Source: Mesorhizobium atlanticum (GTDB taxonomy: Bacteria; Pseudomonadota; Alphaproteobacteria; Rhizobiales; Rhizobiaceae). Taken from it: 64,000 nucleotides of DNA. The stretch is taken from contig NZ_QMBQ01000002.1 in assembly GCF_003289965.1 (NCBI RefSeq), positions 744,001 through 808,000 on the forward strand. The letters are read 5' to 3'. The position numbers were made by a program, and so were the translations under genes. Of the stretch, positions 37,725 to 47,589 are shown in pieces. The notes beneath the pieces are model-generated. The model made no database searches. It was not told the origin of the DNA and saw nothing but the letters and a program-made list of their open reading frames with translations. The stretch's first letter is position 1. Each line of letters starts with the position of its first letter.

Positions 37725-38519
37725 ATGAGCACGAAGGACAACAAGGGCACCGCAGTCATCACCGGCGCATCGTCGGGCATCGGCGCGGTCTACGCGGACC
37801 GGCTAGCGGGGCAGGGCTACGATCTGGTGCTGGTGGCGCGCCGCGCCGATCGATTGCAGGACGTAGCCGACAGGCTCGCCTATGCCTATGGCCGCAAGGT
37901 CAAGACGATCGTCGCCGATCTCTCCGTTGACGCCGATCTGCACCGCGTCGAGCAGGCGGTCGCGACGGACGACAGCGTGACTTTGCTGATCAACAATGCC
38001 GGCGTGGCCGGCCTGGAGACGATTGCCGACGCCGACGCCGACACGGCGGAGCGCATGATCAAGGTCAATGTCATTGCGCTGACCAGGCTGACCCGCGCGG
38101 TGCTGCCGGGCCTGCTTGCGCGCAATCGCGGCGGCATCATCAACATTGCCTCGGTCGTTGCCTATGGCATCGCCGTCGGCGGCATCTACAGCGGCACCAA
38201 GGCCTATGTCGCCAACTTCACCGAAGCGCTGCAGAAGGAAGTCGCCGGCACCAATGTGAAGGTCCAGTCCGTCGTGCCCGGACCGATCCGCACCGAGTTG
38301 TGGGACGTCTCCGGTATCAGCCTCGACAGGATCAATCCGGACTGGATCATGAGCGCCGAGGATCTGGTCGACGCGGCACTTGCCGGCTTCGCCCAGGGCG
38401 AGACTGTCACCGCGCCCGGCCTTGCCGATGCGGCCGGGCTGACGACCTATCTCGGCGCCAGGGACCAGTTCTTCGGCAGCCTGTTCTCCGGCAAGCCGGC
38501 GGCGCGCTACGCGGTCTAG
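37725..38519 (+). CDS. Short-chain dehydrogenase/reductase
   Basis: A 264-aa classical SDR. Cofactor motif TGASSGIG (Tgxxxgxg), NNAG motif LLINNAGVAG, catalytic Ser region INIASVVAYGI and YSGTKAYV (YxxxK) are all present. The sequence after YxxxK, VVPGPIRTELWD, is typical. It oxidises or reduces a small alcohol/carbonyl with NAD(P). The ATG at 37725 has AGGAACAGGA upstream. It is regulated, by inference, by the divergent MarR protein, so it may belong to a detoxification response. Confidence 0.92.
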   Translation: MSTKDNKGTAVITGASSGIGAVYADRLAGQGYDLVLVARRADRLQDVADRLAYAYGRKVKTIVADLSVDADLHRVEQAVATDDSVTLLINNAGVAGLETIADADADTAERMIKVNVIALTRLTRAVLPGLLARNRGGIINIASVVAYGIAVGGIYSGTKAYVANFTEALQKEVAGTNVKVQSVVPGPIRTELWDVSGISLDRINPDWIMSAEDLVDAALAGFAQGETVTAPGLADAAGLTTYLGARDQFFGSLFSGKPAARYAV

Positions 38520-38524
38520 CACTA

Positions 38525-38694
38525 GGTTCCTCGCCCCCGCAAAGCGGGGGAGAGGTGGCCGCGAAGCGGCCCGGAGAGGGGGTCTTCGTAGAGCGAGGTC
38601 GTCGCTGGATCCTTGGTCAAGGCGGCGCCAGTCCCCCTCTCCGTCTCGGCTTCGCCGAGCCACCTCTCCCCCACCTTGGTGGGGGCGAGGAACC
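38525..38694. repeat. RIME-like long palindromic element
   Basis: Arms of about 35 nt (GGTTCCTCGCCCCC...GGGGGAGAGGTGGC and its reverse complement) enclose further inverted pieces (CCGGAGAGGGGG/CCCCCTCTCCG). The whole, about 170 bp, could fold into a cruciform. It lies between the convergent SDR and LysE genes. This is the structure of rhizobial intergenic mosaic elements. Confidence 0.8.
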
Positions 38695-38700
38695 AGCGTT

Positions 38701-39300
38701 TTATACCGGCCGCCACATCTGAAGGATCGAGGCGGCCAGCAGCAGGCCGAGCACTATGTTGAGCGCGCGCCACTGGCGCTCAGTCTTGAGGAGGCGGGCA
38801 AGCAGGGTTCCCGCCGCGCACCACAGCGACAGCGAGAAGGCAGCCGCCAGGCCGAATACGGCGCCGAGAAGCAGCGCAAGCTGCAAGGGGCCATCGGCGA
38901 GCGCGGCAAAGGATGCCGCAGCGCCCAGTCCCATCGCCCAGCCCTTGGGGTTCATCCACTGGATGCCGGCGCCGCCGAAAAAGCTGTTCGGCCTGGCCAT
39001 GCTGATGTCGAGATTGGGTGGGCCGCTGCGGCCGATCTTGATCGCCAGCCAGATCAGATAGAGCGAGCCGGCGATCTTCATGGCGAGCTGCAGGGACGGC
39101 ACCGCGGCAAGCAGGCCGGCGAGGCCGGCTGCGCCCGCGGCGGCCACGGTAGCCAATCCCGCGGCGCTGCCGGCCATCAGCGGCACCGAACGGCGAAAGC
39201 CGAATTGCGCGCCGGAGGCGGTCGACAATGTCGTGGCGATGCCGGGCGTCGCGGTCGAGATCAGCGCGAACAGGACCAGCGGGAGGATGGTTTCGGACAT
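38701..39300 (-). CDS. LysE/RhtB-family amino-acid exporter
   Basis: A 199-residue inner-membrane exporter with about six hydrophobic segments. Family motifs are the N-terminal STATPGIATTLSTASGAQFGFRRS (the usual PGP...G...G region), YLIWLAIKI and the QWMNPKGW segment at TM4. It exports amino acids or related small molecules. It is divergent from a LysR gene, which probably controls it, as ArgP does for LysE-type exporters. Confidence 0.9.
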   Translation of the reverse strand: MSETILPLVLFALISTATPGIATTLSTASGAQFGFRRSVPLMAGSAAGLATVAAAGAAGLAGLLAAVPSLQLAMKIAGSLYLIWLAIKIGRSGPPNLDISMARPNSFFGGAGIQWMNPKGWAMGLGAAASFAALADGPLQLALLLGAVFGLAAAFSLSLWCAAGTLLARLLKTERQWRALNIVLGLLLAASILQMWRPV

Positions 39301-39401
39301 GCGGTCTTCCCAGTTGAGGAAGCCGGCATGCTTAGGCGCTTCACGGCATCAGTAAATGAAATGTTTGATATGATTTGCATTAGGAACTATAATGGAAGAC
39401 C

Positions 39402-40268
39402 ATGATCCGCGATCTCGATACGACCCTCATCCGCACCTTCGTCACCACCGCCGACAAGGCGAGCATGACGGCGGCGGCCAATGCGCTTCATCTGACGCAG
39501 GGTGCCGTCAGCCAGCAGGTGAAGCGGCTGGAAGAGGTGCTGGGGCAAAGCCTGTTCGAGCGCGATCGCCGCGGCCTGAAGCTGACGCGTTCCGGCGAGC
39601 GGCTGCTCGACAAGGCCAGGCGCCTGCTGCAGCTCAATGACGAGATCCTCACCGAGATCAAGGGCAGGGTGGTCGCCGGACAGGTGCGGATCGGCGTGCC
39701 GTACGATCTTGTCGGCACGCTGCTCGCGCCCGTGCTGAAAGCCTATGCCGAAGCCTATCCTCAGGTAGAGATCTCGCTGGTCTGCGCCTCTTCGCCGGAA
39801 CTCGCGGCGGCCCTGGCGGCGGGCACCATCGACCTTGCCGTCATCGAGGAGCGCGTCGGTCCCAGCGCCGGCGAATGCCTGCTCGTCGACCGGCTGGTCT
39901 GGGTCGGCGCCAGGGGTGGCGCGGCACGCCTGAAGCGGCCGTTGCCGGTCTCCATCGTCGCCGACACTTGCGCCTTCCGGCCGGCGGTGCTGGCGGCGCT
40001 CGCCGAGCATGGGCTCGACTGGCGCACCGTGTTCGAAAACGGCAACATCGATGCCACGACCGCCACGGTGCGGTCGGACCTGGCGGTGACCACCTGGCTT
40101 GCGTCGACGGTGCCTGCCGATCTCGACATCCTGTCCGATGCCGGGCTCCCGGCGCTGCCGAATTTCTCCGTCAATCTGCATCTGCCAAAGCATGCCGCCC
40201 AGCCGGCCGCGCAGGCTTTTGCCGGCCATATCCGCGAGGGTCTTTCACGCCCTCGCCAGGCGGCGTGA
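39402..40268 (+). CDS. LysR-family regulator of the divergent LysE exporter
   Basis: A 288-residue LysR protein. HTH: TTADKASMTAAANALHLTQGAVSQQVKRLEEVLG. Effector domain from about residue 90 (GQVRIGVPYDLVGTLLAPVL). The 101-bp spacer to the LysE gene holds an AT-rich T-N11-A-type stretch around GAAATGTTTGATATGATTTGC, where such a regulator could bind. Target assignment is from divergence only. Confidence 0.9.
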   Translation: MIRDLDTTLIRTFVTTADKASMTAAANALHLTQGAVSQQVKRLEEVLGQSLFERDRRGLKLTRSGERLLDKARRLLQLNDEILTEIKGRVVAGQVRIGVPYDLVGTLLAPVLKAYAEAYPQVEISLVCASSPELAAALAAGTIDLAVIEERVGPSAGECLLVDRLVWVGARGGAARLKRPLPVSIVADTCAFRPAVLAALAEHGLDWRTVFENGNIDATTATVRSDLAVTTWLASTVPADLDILSDAGLPALPNFSVNLHLPKHAAQPAAQAFAGHIREGLSRPRQAA

Positions 40269-40280
40269 CGCGAGCGCTGT

Positions 40281-40931
40281 TCAGTTGTTCGACGCAGCTA
40301 GGGCGACCGCCAATTGCGCGTCGAATGCGCGCTTGAAGGCCGGCCGCGCCTCGCCGCGGGCGACATAGGCGGCAAGGTTCGGGAACTCGTTCAGCAGTCC
40401 CGATCTCTGCAGCCGGCGCAGAACGCCCACCATGACAAGGTCGCCGGCGCTGAAGTCGCCATCGAGCCAGTCGGAATCACCGAGATGGCGAGAGAGTTCG
40501 CCCAGCCGCTTGCGGATCCGGTCGTCGACCAGGGGCAAGCGCTCATCGTGCCACGGCGCATCGCGCTCCAGAATCACGGCGGTTGCTCGCTCGAGGATCG
40601 GGGGCTCCACCGTGCTGTACGCGGCGAACATCCAGGCGACCGCGCGCGCCCGGGCGTTCGCGTCGTCGGGCAACAGGCCCGCGTAACGCACCGCGATGTG
40701 GAGGACGATCGCGCCTGACTCGAACAGAGCGAGATCGCCTTCTTCATAGGTCGGGATACTGCCAAAAGGGTTGCGCGCTAGATGCGCCGGCTGCTTCATC
40801 GCAGCGAACGAGACGAGACGAACGTCGTAAGGTTGTCCGGCTTCCTCGAGCGCCCAGCGCACCTGCATGTCGCGCGCCAGCCCCCTGCCGCCATCGGGGG
40901 ATCGTTCGAACGCGGTTATGGTGGGTATCAT
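40281..40931 (-). CDS. Glutathione S-transferase family protein
   Basis: A 216-aa GST with thioredoxin-like N-terminal domain (MQVRWALEEAGQPYDVRLVSF; NPFGSIPTYEEGDLALFESGAIVLHIA with cis-Pro and the ES pair) and helical C-terminal domain (LDGDFSAGDLVMVGVLRRL). The ATG at 40931 has AAGGA 8 nt upstream; one two codons earlier (40937) is too close. It is convergent with the LysR gene, 12 bp apart. It may be co-transcribed with the 41032 gene upstream of it. Confidence 0.88.
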   Translation of the reverse strand: MIPTITAFERSPDGGRGLARDMQVRWALEEAGQPYDVRLVSFAAMKQPAHLARNPFGSIPTYEEGDLALFESGAIVLHIAVRYAGLLPDDANARARAVAWMFAAYSTVEPPILERATAVILERDAPWHDERLPLVDDRIRKRLGELSRHLGDSDWLDGDFSAGDLVMVGVLRRLQRSGLLNEFPNLAAYVARGEARPAFKRAFDAQLAVALAASNN

Positions 40932-41031
40932 CGGCATGGTCCTTGAGATGGCGTCGAATGTCTCATCGTTCCGGGAAAGGCATCGGTCGCGGGCGAGGTG
41001 GCGGCGAGGCCGGCCCCGCCCGCATCCATTG

Positions 41032-41682
41032 CTACTTCCAGGTCCTGCGCCGTTCGAGCTCGGCTTCGGAAGGCTCCTGCTGGGCAAACGAGCCTGTGCG
41101 GATTTCGCCCGCGCGCTCATAGGTCGCCATGATGACGCCGGTGGTGGTAGCCTGCGACTTGACGAGCTTGAAGGCGGCCGGCATCGCATTGTCGCCGAAC
41201 AGCCGCTTGCCCTTGCCCAGCAGCAGCGGAAAGATCATCAGCCGGATCTCGTCGATCAGCCCATTGGCGAGCAAGGTGTGGATCAGATCGCCCGAGCCCT
41301 GGATGAGCAGGTCAGGCCCGTCTTCCTGCTTGAGTTCCTTAAGCCTGGCGACGATGTCGGGTCCAAGCGACCGGGTGTTCTCCCAGGTCAGCGAATCCGG
41401 CCGGTGCGTCGCCACGTATTTGGTCGCCGGGTTGAAAACATCCGCGATCGAATCTTTCTGATACGGCCAGTACGCGGCGAAGATGTCGTAGGTTCTGCGG
41501 CCGAGCAGCAGGTCGAAGGGTTTGGAGAACAGTTCCTCCATTGCCGTGCCCGCCACCTCGTCGAAGTAATGGAAGGTCCAGCCGCCGAACTTGAAGCCGC
41601 CGACCGGATCCTCTTCCGGCCCGCCCGGCGCCTGCATGACCCCGTCGAGGCTGACGAAGGTGGCGGCGATGATCTTGCGCAT
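41032..41682 (-). CDS. Dihydrofolate reductase-like (RibD C-terminal) protein
   Basis: A 216-aa protein of the RibD_C/YyaP type: MRKIIAATFVSLDGVMQAPGGP at the start, LLLGRRTYDIFAAYWP, an NADPH-site region LIQGSGDLIHTLLANGLIDEIRLMIFPLLLGKGKRLF, and a variable tail. Such proteins are standalone NADPH-dependent reductases of unknown substrate, not true folate enzymes or RibD. The start has GAGGAG at a good distance. Confidence 0.9.
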   Translation of the reverse strand: MRKIIAATFVSLDGVMQAPGGPEEDPVGGFKFGGWTFHYFDEVAGTAMEELFSKPFDLLLGRRTYDIFAAYWPYQKDSIADVFNPATKYVATHRPDSLTWENTRSLGPDIVARLKELKQEDGPDLLIQGSGDLIHTLLANGLIDEIRLMIFPLLLGKGKRLFGDNAMPAAFKLVKSQATTTGVIMATYERAGEIRTGSFAQQEPSEAELERRRTWK

Positions 41683-41767
41683 GTGCTCTTCTCCTCTGCT
41701 GTTCCTCCGCCGTCACAGCGGGTTCAACGTAACGACGAACGAGCGAGGGGCTTCACGACATGCGCCA

Positions 41768-42616
41768 TCAAATTTTTCTGGGTTTAGGGCCCGTGATGCG
41801 GCGCGACGAGAACCAGACCTGCTCGAAGACAGCGGTCGCCGTGCGGTCCGGAGCCTTGTCCGCCGCCAGCCAGATCGAGCGGGTGCGCGCGGCGCGCTCG
41901 CGGTTCGGTATTTTCGCGCCCGGCTCGACAGCGGAGGCGCCGACGCAAGGGATGAACCAGGAGCCCATGAAGGGCCGGCACGCGAAGCCGTTTCCCAGGT
42001 GGGTTATGAGGACCGCGAGGCCGACCGTTTCGGACGGGCGCCACGGAAAGATCATGCGACCGCCGGGCTTCAACGCCTTCAGCCATGCGGCGGGCGGGGC
42101 GACGACGCCGGCATTGACATAGATGATGTCGGAGCGCGGCAACGGATTGACGACGGCGTCGGCCTGGACGATTTCGACGTTGTCGTAGGCTGAAAGGTTC
42201 GCTTTGGCGCGCGCGGCAAGGTCGGGCTCGATCTCGACGGCGGTGACGCTGCCGCCCGGCTCGACCAGTCTCGCCAGCAGCGCCGTGTAATAGCCCGTGC
42301 CGGCGCCGACATGGGTGACGGCCTCGCCCGGTTTCGGCTCGACCTTGCCGAGCCACATGGCATGCAGAAGCGGCTCGCCATTGTTGATGCCCTTGTCGGC
42401 ATCGAGTACAACGAGCACGTTCTGATAGATGTAGCTCGGATCGGCGCTCGGCGTCTCGAACCGGCCTTCGCCGGCAAAGACGGTCCATGGCCCCGCGCCG
42501 AGAAAGGCCTCGCGCGGCACCGAGGCGAAGACCTCCTCGATGCGCGGATCGGCCGACCGCGCCTGCGCTGCCATCAGCCTGGCGTAAAATCTACGGGCTT
42601 CGTCGGGTTCGACCAT
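41768..42616 (-). CDS. Protein-L-isoaspartate O-methyltransferase-like SAM methyltransferase
   Basis: A 282-aa methyltransferase of the PCMT family. The N-terminal substrate region is VFASVPREAFLG; motif I is AVTHVGAGTGYYTALLARLV; the acidic post-I motif is VEIEPDLAARA; and VQADAVVNPLPRSDIIYVNAGV covers motif II. Compared with Pcm (about 210 aa), it has a longer C-terminal part (GSWFIPCVGASAV onward), so it may methylate another substrate. No clear Shine-Dalgarno is seen. It is followed on the same strand, 36 bp upstream, by mntH's end. Confidence 0.85.
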   Translation of the reverse strand: MVEPDEARRFYARLMAAQARSADPRIEEVFASVPREAFLGAGPWTVFAGEGRFETPSADPSYIYQNVLVVLDADKGINNGEPLLHAMWLGKVEPKPGEAVTHVGAGTGYYTALLARLVEPGGSVTAVEIEPDLAARAKANLSAYDNVEIVQADAVVNPLPRSDIIYVNAGVVAPPAAWLKALKPGGRMIFPWRPSETVGLAVLITHLGNGFACRPFMGSWFIPCVGASAVEPGAKIPNRERAARTRSIWLAADKAPDRTATAVFEQVWFSSRRITGPKPRKI

Positions 42617-42652
42617 AGCGCCAAGATAGCGCGTCCGGCCGGAATGTCGCGG

Positions 42653-44011
42653 TCAGCCGGCGAAGGTGTCGTAGAGCAGCTTGACGTTGAGAGCGAGGAT
42701 GACGGTGGCCACCACCCAGGCCAAGATCGCGACGGCACGCGGTATGGCGAAGCTGCCCATCTTCTTCTTGTCCGACACGAATTGCACCAACGGGATGACC
42801 GCGAAGGGCAGTTGCATCGATAGCACAACCTGGCTGAACACAAGCAACTCGGCCGTTCCTTTTTCGCCGTAGAGCGCGGTGACGGCCACCACCGGGACGA
42901 TGGCGATGCCGCGCGTCAACAGGCGCCGTGCCCATTGCGGGATGCGCAGGCGCAGGAAGCCTTCCATCACGATCTGGCCGGCGAGCGTCGCGGTGACCGT
43001 CGAGTTGAGGCCGGAGGCAAGCAGCGCGACCGCGAACAGGATCGAGGCGATGCTCAAGCCCAGCAGCGGCGACAGCAGCTCGAAGGCCTGGCCGATCTCG
43101 GCGACGTGGTGATGACCGGTATCGTGGAAGGCGACCGCCGCGACGATCAGGATCGAAGCGTTGACGAACAGCGCCAGGATCAGCGCAATGGTGGAATCCG
43201 CCGTCGCCCATTTGATGGCGTCGCGCTTCCCGGCATCGGTTCGCTCATAGGCGCGGGTCTGCACGATCGAGGAATGCAGATAGAGGTTATGCGGCATGAC
43301 CGTCGCGCCGATGATGCCGATGGCGATGTAGAGCATCGCCGGATTGGTGACGATTTCGGACGACGGCACGAACATCGAGTGCAGGATGGTGCCGGCCGGC
43401 GGCGCGGCGACGAAGATCTGGATGGCGAAACAACCGAATATGATGATCAGCAGCGCGACGACGAAGGCCTCGAGATAGCGGAAGCCCTTGTTCATCAGCA
43501 ATAGCACCAGGAATGCGTCGAGCGCGGTGAGCATGGCGCCGCCGACCAGCGGAATGCCGAACAGAAGCTGCAGCGCAATCGCCGTGCCGATCACCTCGGC
43601 GAGGTCGCAGGCGATGATCGCCAGTTCACAGGCGATCCAGAGCATCAGATTGACGGGGCGCGGATAGTAGGCGCGGCAGGCCTGAGCGAGGTCGCGGCCG
43701 GTGGCGATACCAAGACGTGCCGCCAGCGCCTGCAGCAGGATCGCCATCAGGTTCGACAGCATGATGATGAAAAGCAGCGTGTAGCCGAACTGCGCGCCAC
43801 CGGCGAGGTCGGTCGCCCAGTTGCCTGGGTCCATATAGCCGACCGAAACCATGTAGCCCGGTCCCATGAAGGCGAACAGGCGGCGGAACCAGACGCCGGT
43901 CCGCGGCACCGCGATCGAGGCGTTCACCTCGCGCAGGCTGGGCTGCTCGTCGTCCGGCCTGTCGAATCGCCACGCGGGTCGGGCTACGGTTGCTGCATCG
44001 GCATCGGACAT
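42653..44011 (-). CDS. mntH: Nramp-family Mn(II)/H+ symporter
   Basis: A 452-residue manganese importer with 11-12 membrane segments. Nramp signatures: [13 protein letters not shown] (DPGN metal site in TM1), [18 protein letters not shown] (MPHN in TM6 plus the transport motif). The N-terminal soluble tail is about 40 residues. The ATG at 44011 is preferred to a start 18 codons upstream, which would run into the operator. An MntR-type box lies 50 bp upstream and mntR is divergent, so repression by Mn-MntR is predicted. Confidence 0.94.
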   Translation of the reverse strand: MSDADAATVARPAWRFDRPDDEQPSLREVNASIAVPRTGVWFRRLFAFMGPGYMVSVGYMDPGNWATDLAGGAQFGYTLLFIIMLSNLMAILLQALAARLGIATGRDLAQACRAYYPRPVNLMLWIACELAIIACDLAEVIGTAIALQLLFGIPLVGGAMLTALDAFLVLLLMNKGFRYLEAFVVALLIIIFGCFAIQIFVAAPPAGTILHSMFVPSSEIVTNPAMLYIAIGIIGATVMPHNLYLHSSIVQTRAYERTDAGKRDAIKWATADSTIALILALFVNASILIVAAVAFHDTGHHHVAEIGQAFELLSPLLGLSIASILFAVALLASGLNSTVTATLAGQIVMEGFLRLRIPQWARRLLTRGIAIVPVVAVTALYGEKGTAELLVFSQVVLSMQLPFAVIPLVQFVSDKKKMGSFAIPRAVAILAWVVATVILALNVKLLYDTFAG

Positions 44012-44060
44012 GGGATTTCCGCTGGAACTATCGAAGTACCTTTTACCTATGCCATGGCTC

Positions 44061-44084
44061 AACATTATGCAATAGGCTATATTT
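44061..44084. promoter_or_regulatory. Candidate MntR operator of mntH
   Basis: On minus the sequence reads AATATAGCC-TAT-TGCATAATGTT, close to the E. coli MntR box AACATAGCCTTTGCTATGTT, with matching ATAGCC core and outer AAxAT/ATGTT. It lies 50-73 bp upstream of the mntH start in the mntH-mntR spacer. Confidence 0.6.
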
Positions 44085-44304
44085 CATTGATCATGCTTTC
44101 GTGATCCGCGGGAGCAAGTTCCAGGGCGGGCGGTGGCAAACGCCGGTTGCGCCCGCGCGGGAATGCAAATAAACGGCCGGATCATCAGGGGTTTCGTGCT
44201 ATGGATGCGATGCCGATTCAGTCGAGGAGATAGAGCGCGACGTCGTCCGGAATACCGCTTCACTTTTCGGCATCATGCTCTAGGACAGGCAGGAGGGGCG
44301 CGTA

Positions 44305-44763
44305 TTGGCGCTGAGGAACAAACCGGTTCGACGCGAGGAGCCGCTTCCCGATGCCGAAATCCATTCGGAAGGATTCCGGCAACAGCGCCAGGCGCGCCGC
44401 AGCGCGCTCGTGGAAGACTATGTCGAGCTGATCGCCGATCTGATCGAGGACGGCAACGAAGCGCGGCAGGTCGATATCGCGGCAAGGCTCGGCGTCGCGC
44501 AGCCGACGGTGGCAAAGATGCTGACCAGGCTGTGCGCCGACGGGCTGGTCTCGCGAAAACCCTATCGCGGCGTGTTCCTGACCGAGGCCGGCCGCAAGGT
44601 CGCCGAGGAAAGCCGCATCCGCCACCAGACGGTGGAGGCCTTCCTGCGCTCGCTGGGCGTCAGCGCCGAGACGGCGCGCATCGATGCTGAGGGCATCGAA
44701 CACCATGTCAGCGCCGAAACGCTGGACGCCTTCCGCCGGGCGATGACGCATCGCCAGGCATAG
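44305..44763 (+). CDS. mntR: Manganese-responsive DtxR-family repressor MntR
   Basis: A 152-aa DtxR/MntR regulator. N-terminal w[23 protein letters not shown], then [43 protein letters not shown]. The dimerisation/metal domain is [33 protein letters not shown], with the metal-ligand E/H residues. No SH3 domain, as in MntR. The start is a TTG with AGGAGG 8 nt upstream; the weak start codon would keep repressor levels low. Divergence from mntH supports the assignment. Confidence 0.92.
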   Translation: MALRNKPVRREEPLPDAEIHSEGFRQQRQARRSALVEDYVELIADLIEDGNEARQVDIAARLGVAQPTVAKMLTRLCADGLVSRKPYRGVFLTEAGRKVAEESRIRHQTVEAFLRSLGVSAETARIDAEGIEHHVSAETLDAFRRAMTHRQA

Positions 44764-44858
44764 GCGTTTGATCCATCCGAGCGCGTTGAGACGGAACCGA
44801 CCGATCTTCGCCGCATTACTTCCCACATCGCGCGATCATCGCGCTTAGGGAGGAAGCA

Positions 44859-45047
44859 ATGGGTATCGAACAGGCACCGACCGCCAAGGGGAAGCAGGCG
44901 GCCAGGGGGTTGCGCCAGGCTGCAGCCAGGGACGAGCGCAAGACCGAGGCCGAGACCGGCCATCCGCTGAAGAAAGGCGCCGCGCGTTTCGAGGAACGTT
45001 CGAAAAGTTCGGACGGCAAAAGCGCCGGTGCCAAGCAGAAAAGCTGA
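44859..45047 (+). CDS. Small basic protein of unknown function
   Basis: A 62-aa, Lys/Arg/Ala-rich and probably unstructured protein (KGKQAARGLRQAAARDERKTE; KKGAARFEERSKSS). The ATG has a near-perfect AGGGAGGAAGCA site, which is the main evidence that it is a gene. The spacer before it carries a TCGCGCGATCATCGCGC palindrome. Short lysine-rich proteins of this kind are common in rhizobia and have no assigned role. Confidence 0.65.
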   Translation: MGIEQAPTAKGKQAARGLRQAAARDERKTEAETGHPLKKGAARFEERSKSSDGKSAGAKQKS

Positions 45048-45223
45048 GGTTTTCAGCCGGTTTATCGGGCGTGAAAATTAACCAGCCGATCGGAGTTCCT
45101 CCGGCCCGCGCATCTTTTGGACGCGAAAAATTCTGTGACTTAGGCTGGCCGTTGCGATAGTTGTCAGCACGGGGGCGGTCGCGGGCCAGCCCCTCCAGGA
45201 CATTCGCATTGCGAGGAGTTGCC

Positions 45224-46144
45224 ATGCTTTGGAGAGGCCGTCGTCAGAGCGACAATATCGAGGATGACCGCAGCGACAGCGGTGGCGGGCTTGGCGGCGG
45301 ATTGGGCGGCGGCGGCCAGTTCCGCGTTCCTATCGGCGGCCGCACTGGCGGTGGCGGCAGCATCCTGCTGGTCATCCTGGTTGTGCTCGCGGGATGGTAT
45401 TTCGGCTTCGATCCCTCGCAGATCCTGGGTGGCGGCGACGGCGGCCTGCTGCCCGGTGGCGGCGGCCAGATCACCGAGACGCAGGACAATGGCAACGCGC
45501 CCGCCAATGACGAGATGAAGCAGTTCGTCGCGACCGTGCTTGCCGACACGGAGGACACCTGGACCGGCATTTTCAAATCGCAGGGGTTGACCTATGAGGA
45601 TCCCAAGCTGGTGCTGTTCAGCGGCCAGGTTCGTTCGGCCTGCGGCTTCGCTTCGGCGGCGGCCGGGCCCTTCTACTGCCCGGGCGATCACAAGGTCTAT
45701 CTCGACATGACCTTCTTTCAGCAACTCGACCAGCAGTTCGGCGCTTCAGGCGAGTTCGCGCGCGCCTATGTGGTGGCGCATGAGGTCGGCCATCACGTGC
45801 AGAACCTCACCGGCATCATGGACAAGTTCAACCAGATGCGGCAGGGCATGAGCGAGGTCGACGCCAACCAGCTGTCGGTGCGCATCGAGCTTCAGGCCGA
45901 TTGCTTCGCCGGTGTCTGGGCGCATTACACGCAGCAGAAGGGCATTTTGGAGCAGGGCGACATCGAAAGCGCGTTGAACGCGGCCAAGCAGATCGGCGAC
46001 GACACGCTGCAGAAGAAGATGCAGGGCTATGTCGTGCCGGAAAGCTTCAACCACGGCACTTCGCAGCAGCGGCAAACCTGGCTGGCGCGAGGCTTCAAGA
46101 GCGGCAAGCTGTCCGACTGCAACACGATGAGCGGTCCGATCTGA
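45224..46144 (+). CDS. Neutral zinc metallopeptidase, YpfJ family
   Basis: A 306-aa membrane-anchored protein of the PF04228 metallopeptidase type. The N-terminal tail is very glycine-rich, followed by one transmembrane segment (ILLVILVVLAGWYFGF) and a periplasmic zinc domain with HEVGHHVQ (HExxH, residues about 185-192) and ELQADCFAGVWAH (third ligand region). A C-terminal Cys pair (CGFA/YCPG) may form a disulfide. The ATG at 45224 has GAGGAG. The substrate is unknown. Confidence 0.9.
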   Translation: MLWRGRRQSDNIEDDRSDSGGGLGGGLGGGGQFRVPIGGRTGGGGSILLVILVVLAGWYFGFDPSQILGGGDGGLLPGGGGQITETQDNGNAPANDEMKQFVATVLADTEDTWTGIFKSQGLTYEDPKLVLFSGQVRSACGFASAAAGPFYCPGDHKVYLDMTFFQQLDQQFGASGEFARAYVVAHEVGHHVQNLTGIMDKFNQMRQGMSEVDANQLSVRIELQADCFAGVWAHYTQQKGILEQGDIESALNAAKQIGDDTLQKKMQGYVVPESFNHGTSQQRQTWLARGFKSGKLSDCNTMSGPI

Positions 46145-46309
46145 GGGTGGCGTTTCCGCTCCCTTTCGGGTGACGATCCGCGATCGGCGACAGTTGGCAA
46201 GTGATGTCAGCATAAGGCATTTGCGTTCGTTCGCGGATTGTTCCCGCGGCTAACCTCGCCTATAAGGTCCGTCCCGCCGTGCCCCAAGGCGGATGAGGAG
46301 CTTATCATC

Positions 46310-47581
46310 ATGATCGACCCTAAAACCGCCAAGCGGGGCCTTGCGCTCGTTTTCACGACGCTTTTGCTCGACATCATCGGCTTCGGCATCATCATGCCGG
46401 TGCTGCCTGCCTATCTTGAGGAACTGAGCGGCCTCAGCGTCAGCGAGGCCGCGATCGAGGGCGGCTGGCTGTTCTTCGTTTATGCGGCGATGCAGTTCTT
46501 CTTCGCGCCGATCATTGGCGGGTTGAGCGACCGCTTCGGGCGCCGGCCGGTCCTGCTGGCCTCGGTGCTGACCTTCTCGATCGACAATCTGATCTGCGCC
46601 ATCGCCTGGTCCTATCCGATGCTGTTCATCGGCCGCGTGCTCGCCGGCATTTCCGGCGCCAGTTATTCGACGACATCGGCCTTCATCGCCGACATCTCGA
46701 ATGACGAGAACCGGGCGAAGAATTTCGGCCTGCTCGGCATCGCCTTCGGCGTCGGCTTCGTCATCGGCCCGGTGCTGGGCGGGGTGCTCGGCACGTTCGG
46801 GCCGCGCGTGCCGTTCTATTTCGCCGCCGCGCTCGCCTTCGTGAATTTCCTGATCGCGATGGTTTTCCTGCCCGAGACGCTGGACGAGAAGCACCGTCGG
46901 CCCTTCGAGTGGAAGCGTGCCAATCCGGTCGGCACGCTGATGCAGATGCGCAATTATCCGGGCATCGGCTGGATCGGGCTTGTGTTCTTCCTGATGACGC
47001 TTGGCCACATGATGTACCCGGCGGTCTGGGCGTTCGTCTCCAACTACCGCTATGGCTGGAACCAGCAGCAGATCGGCTTCTCGCTGGGCGCCTTCGGCCT
47101 GTGCGGCGCGATCATCATGGCGACGGTGCTGCCGCGGATCATTCCGAAGCTTGGCGAATGGAGGACGGCGGCGATCGGGCTCACCTTCACCGCGCTCAGC
47201 GCCTTCGGCTATGCGTTTTCGACGCAAGGCTGGATGATCTACGCGGTGATCGTGGCCGGCTGCCTGGAGGCGCTGGCGGATCCGCCGCTACGCAGTCTTG
47301 CCGCGGCCAAGGTGCCGCCTTCGGCGCAGGGCGAATTGCAGGGTGCGATGACCTCGATCTTCTCGATCACCTCGATCATCACGCCGCTGCTCTATACGGC
47401 GATCTTCTCCTGGTTCACGAGCCCGACCGCGCCGGTTGTGTTCGGCGGCGCGCCCTATGTGCTCGGTGCGATCTTCCTGACGCTGGCGGTCATCGTCTTC
47501 GTGACGAAAGTGGCCAGGCCGACGCCGAAGGAAGTCGAGCGCATGCATGCGCAGGACGCGGCGGTGACGGACGCGGCCTGA
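46310..47581 (+). CDS. TetA-like MFS efflux transporter
   Basis: A 423-residue 12-TM transporter of the DHA1/Tet type. Motif [15 protein letters not shown] in the TM2-TM3 loop; motif C-like [21 protein letters not shown] in TM5, typical of TCR antiporters. Many chromosomal members are TetA-like without conferring tetracycline resistance, so the drug is not predicted. The start ATG has GAGGAG. It ends just before a copy of repeat family B. Confidence 0.9.
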   Translation: MIDPKTAKRGLALVFTTLLLDIIGFGIIMPVLPAYLEELSGLSVSEAAIEGGWLFFVYAAMQFFFAPIIGGLSDRFGRRPVLLASVLTFSIDNLICAIAWSYPMLFIGRVLAGISGASYSTTSAFIADISNDENRAKNFGLLGIAFGVGFVIGPVLGGVLGTFGPRVPFYFAAALAFVNFLIAMVFLPETLDEKHRRPFEWKRANPVGTLMQMRNYPGIGWIGLVFFLMTLGHMMYPAVWAFVSNYRYGWNQQQIGFSLGAFGLCGAIIMATVLPRIIPKLGEWRTAAIGLTFTALSAFGYAFSTQGWMIYAVIVAGCLEALADPPLRSLAAAKVPPSAQGELQGAMTSIFSITSIITPLLYTAIFSWFTSPTAPVVFGGAPYVLGAIFLTLAVIVFVTKVARPTPKEVERMHAQDAAVTDAA

Positions 47582-47589
47582 GAACGACT

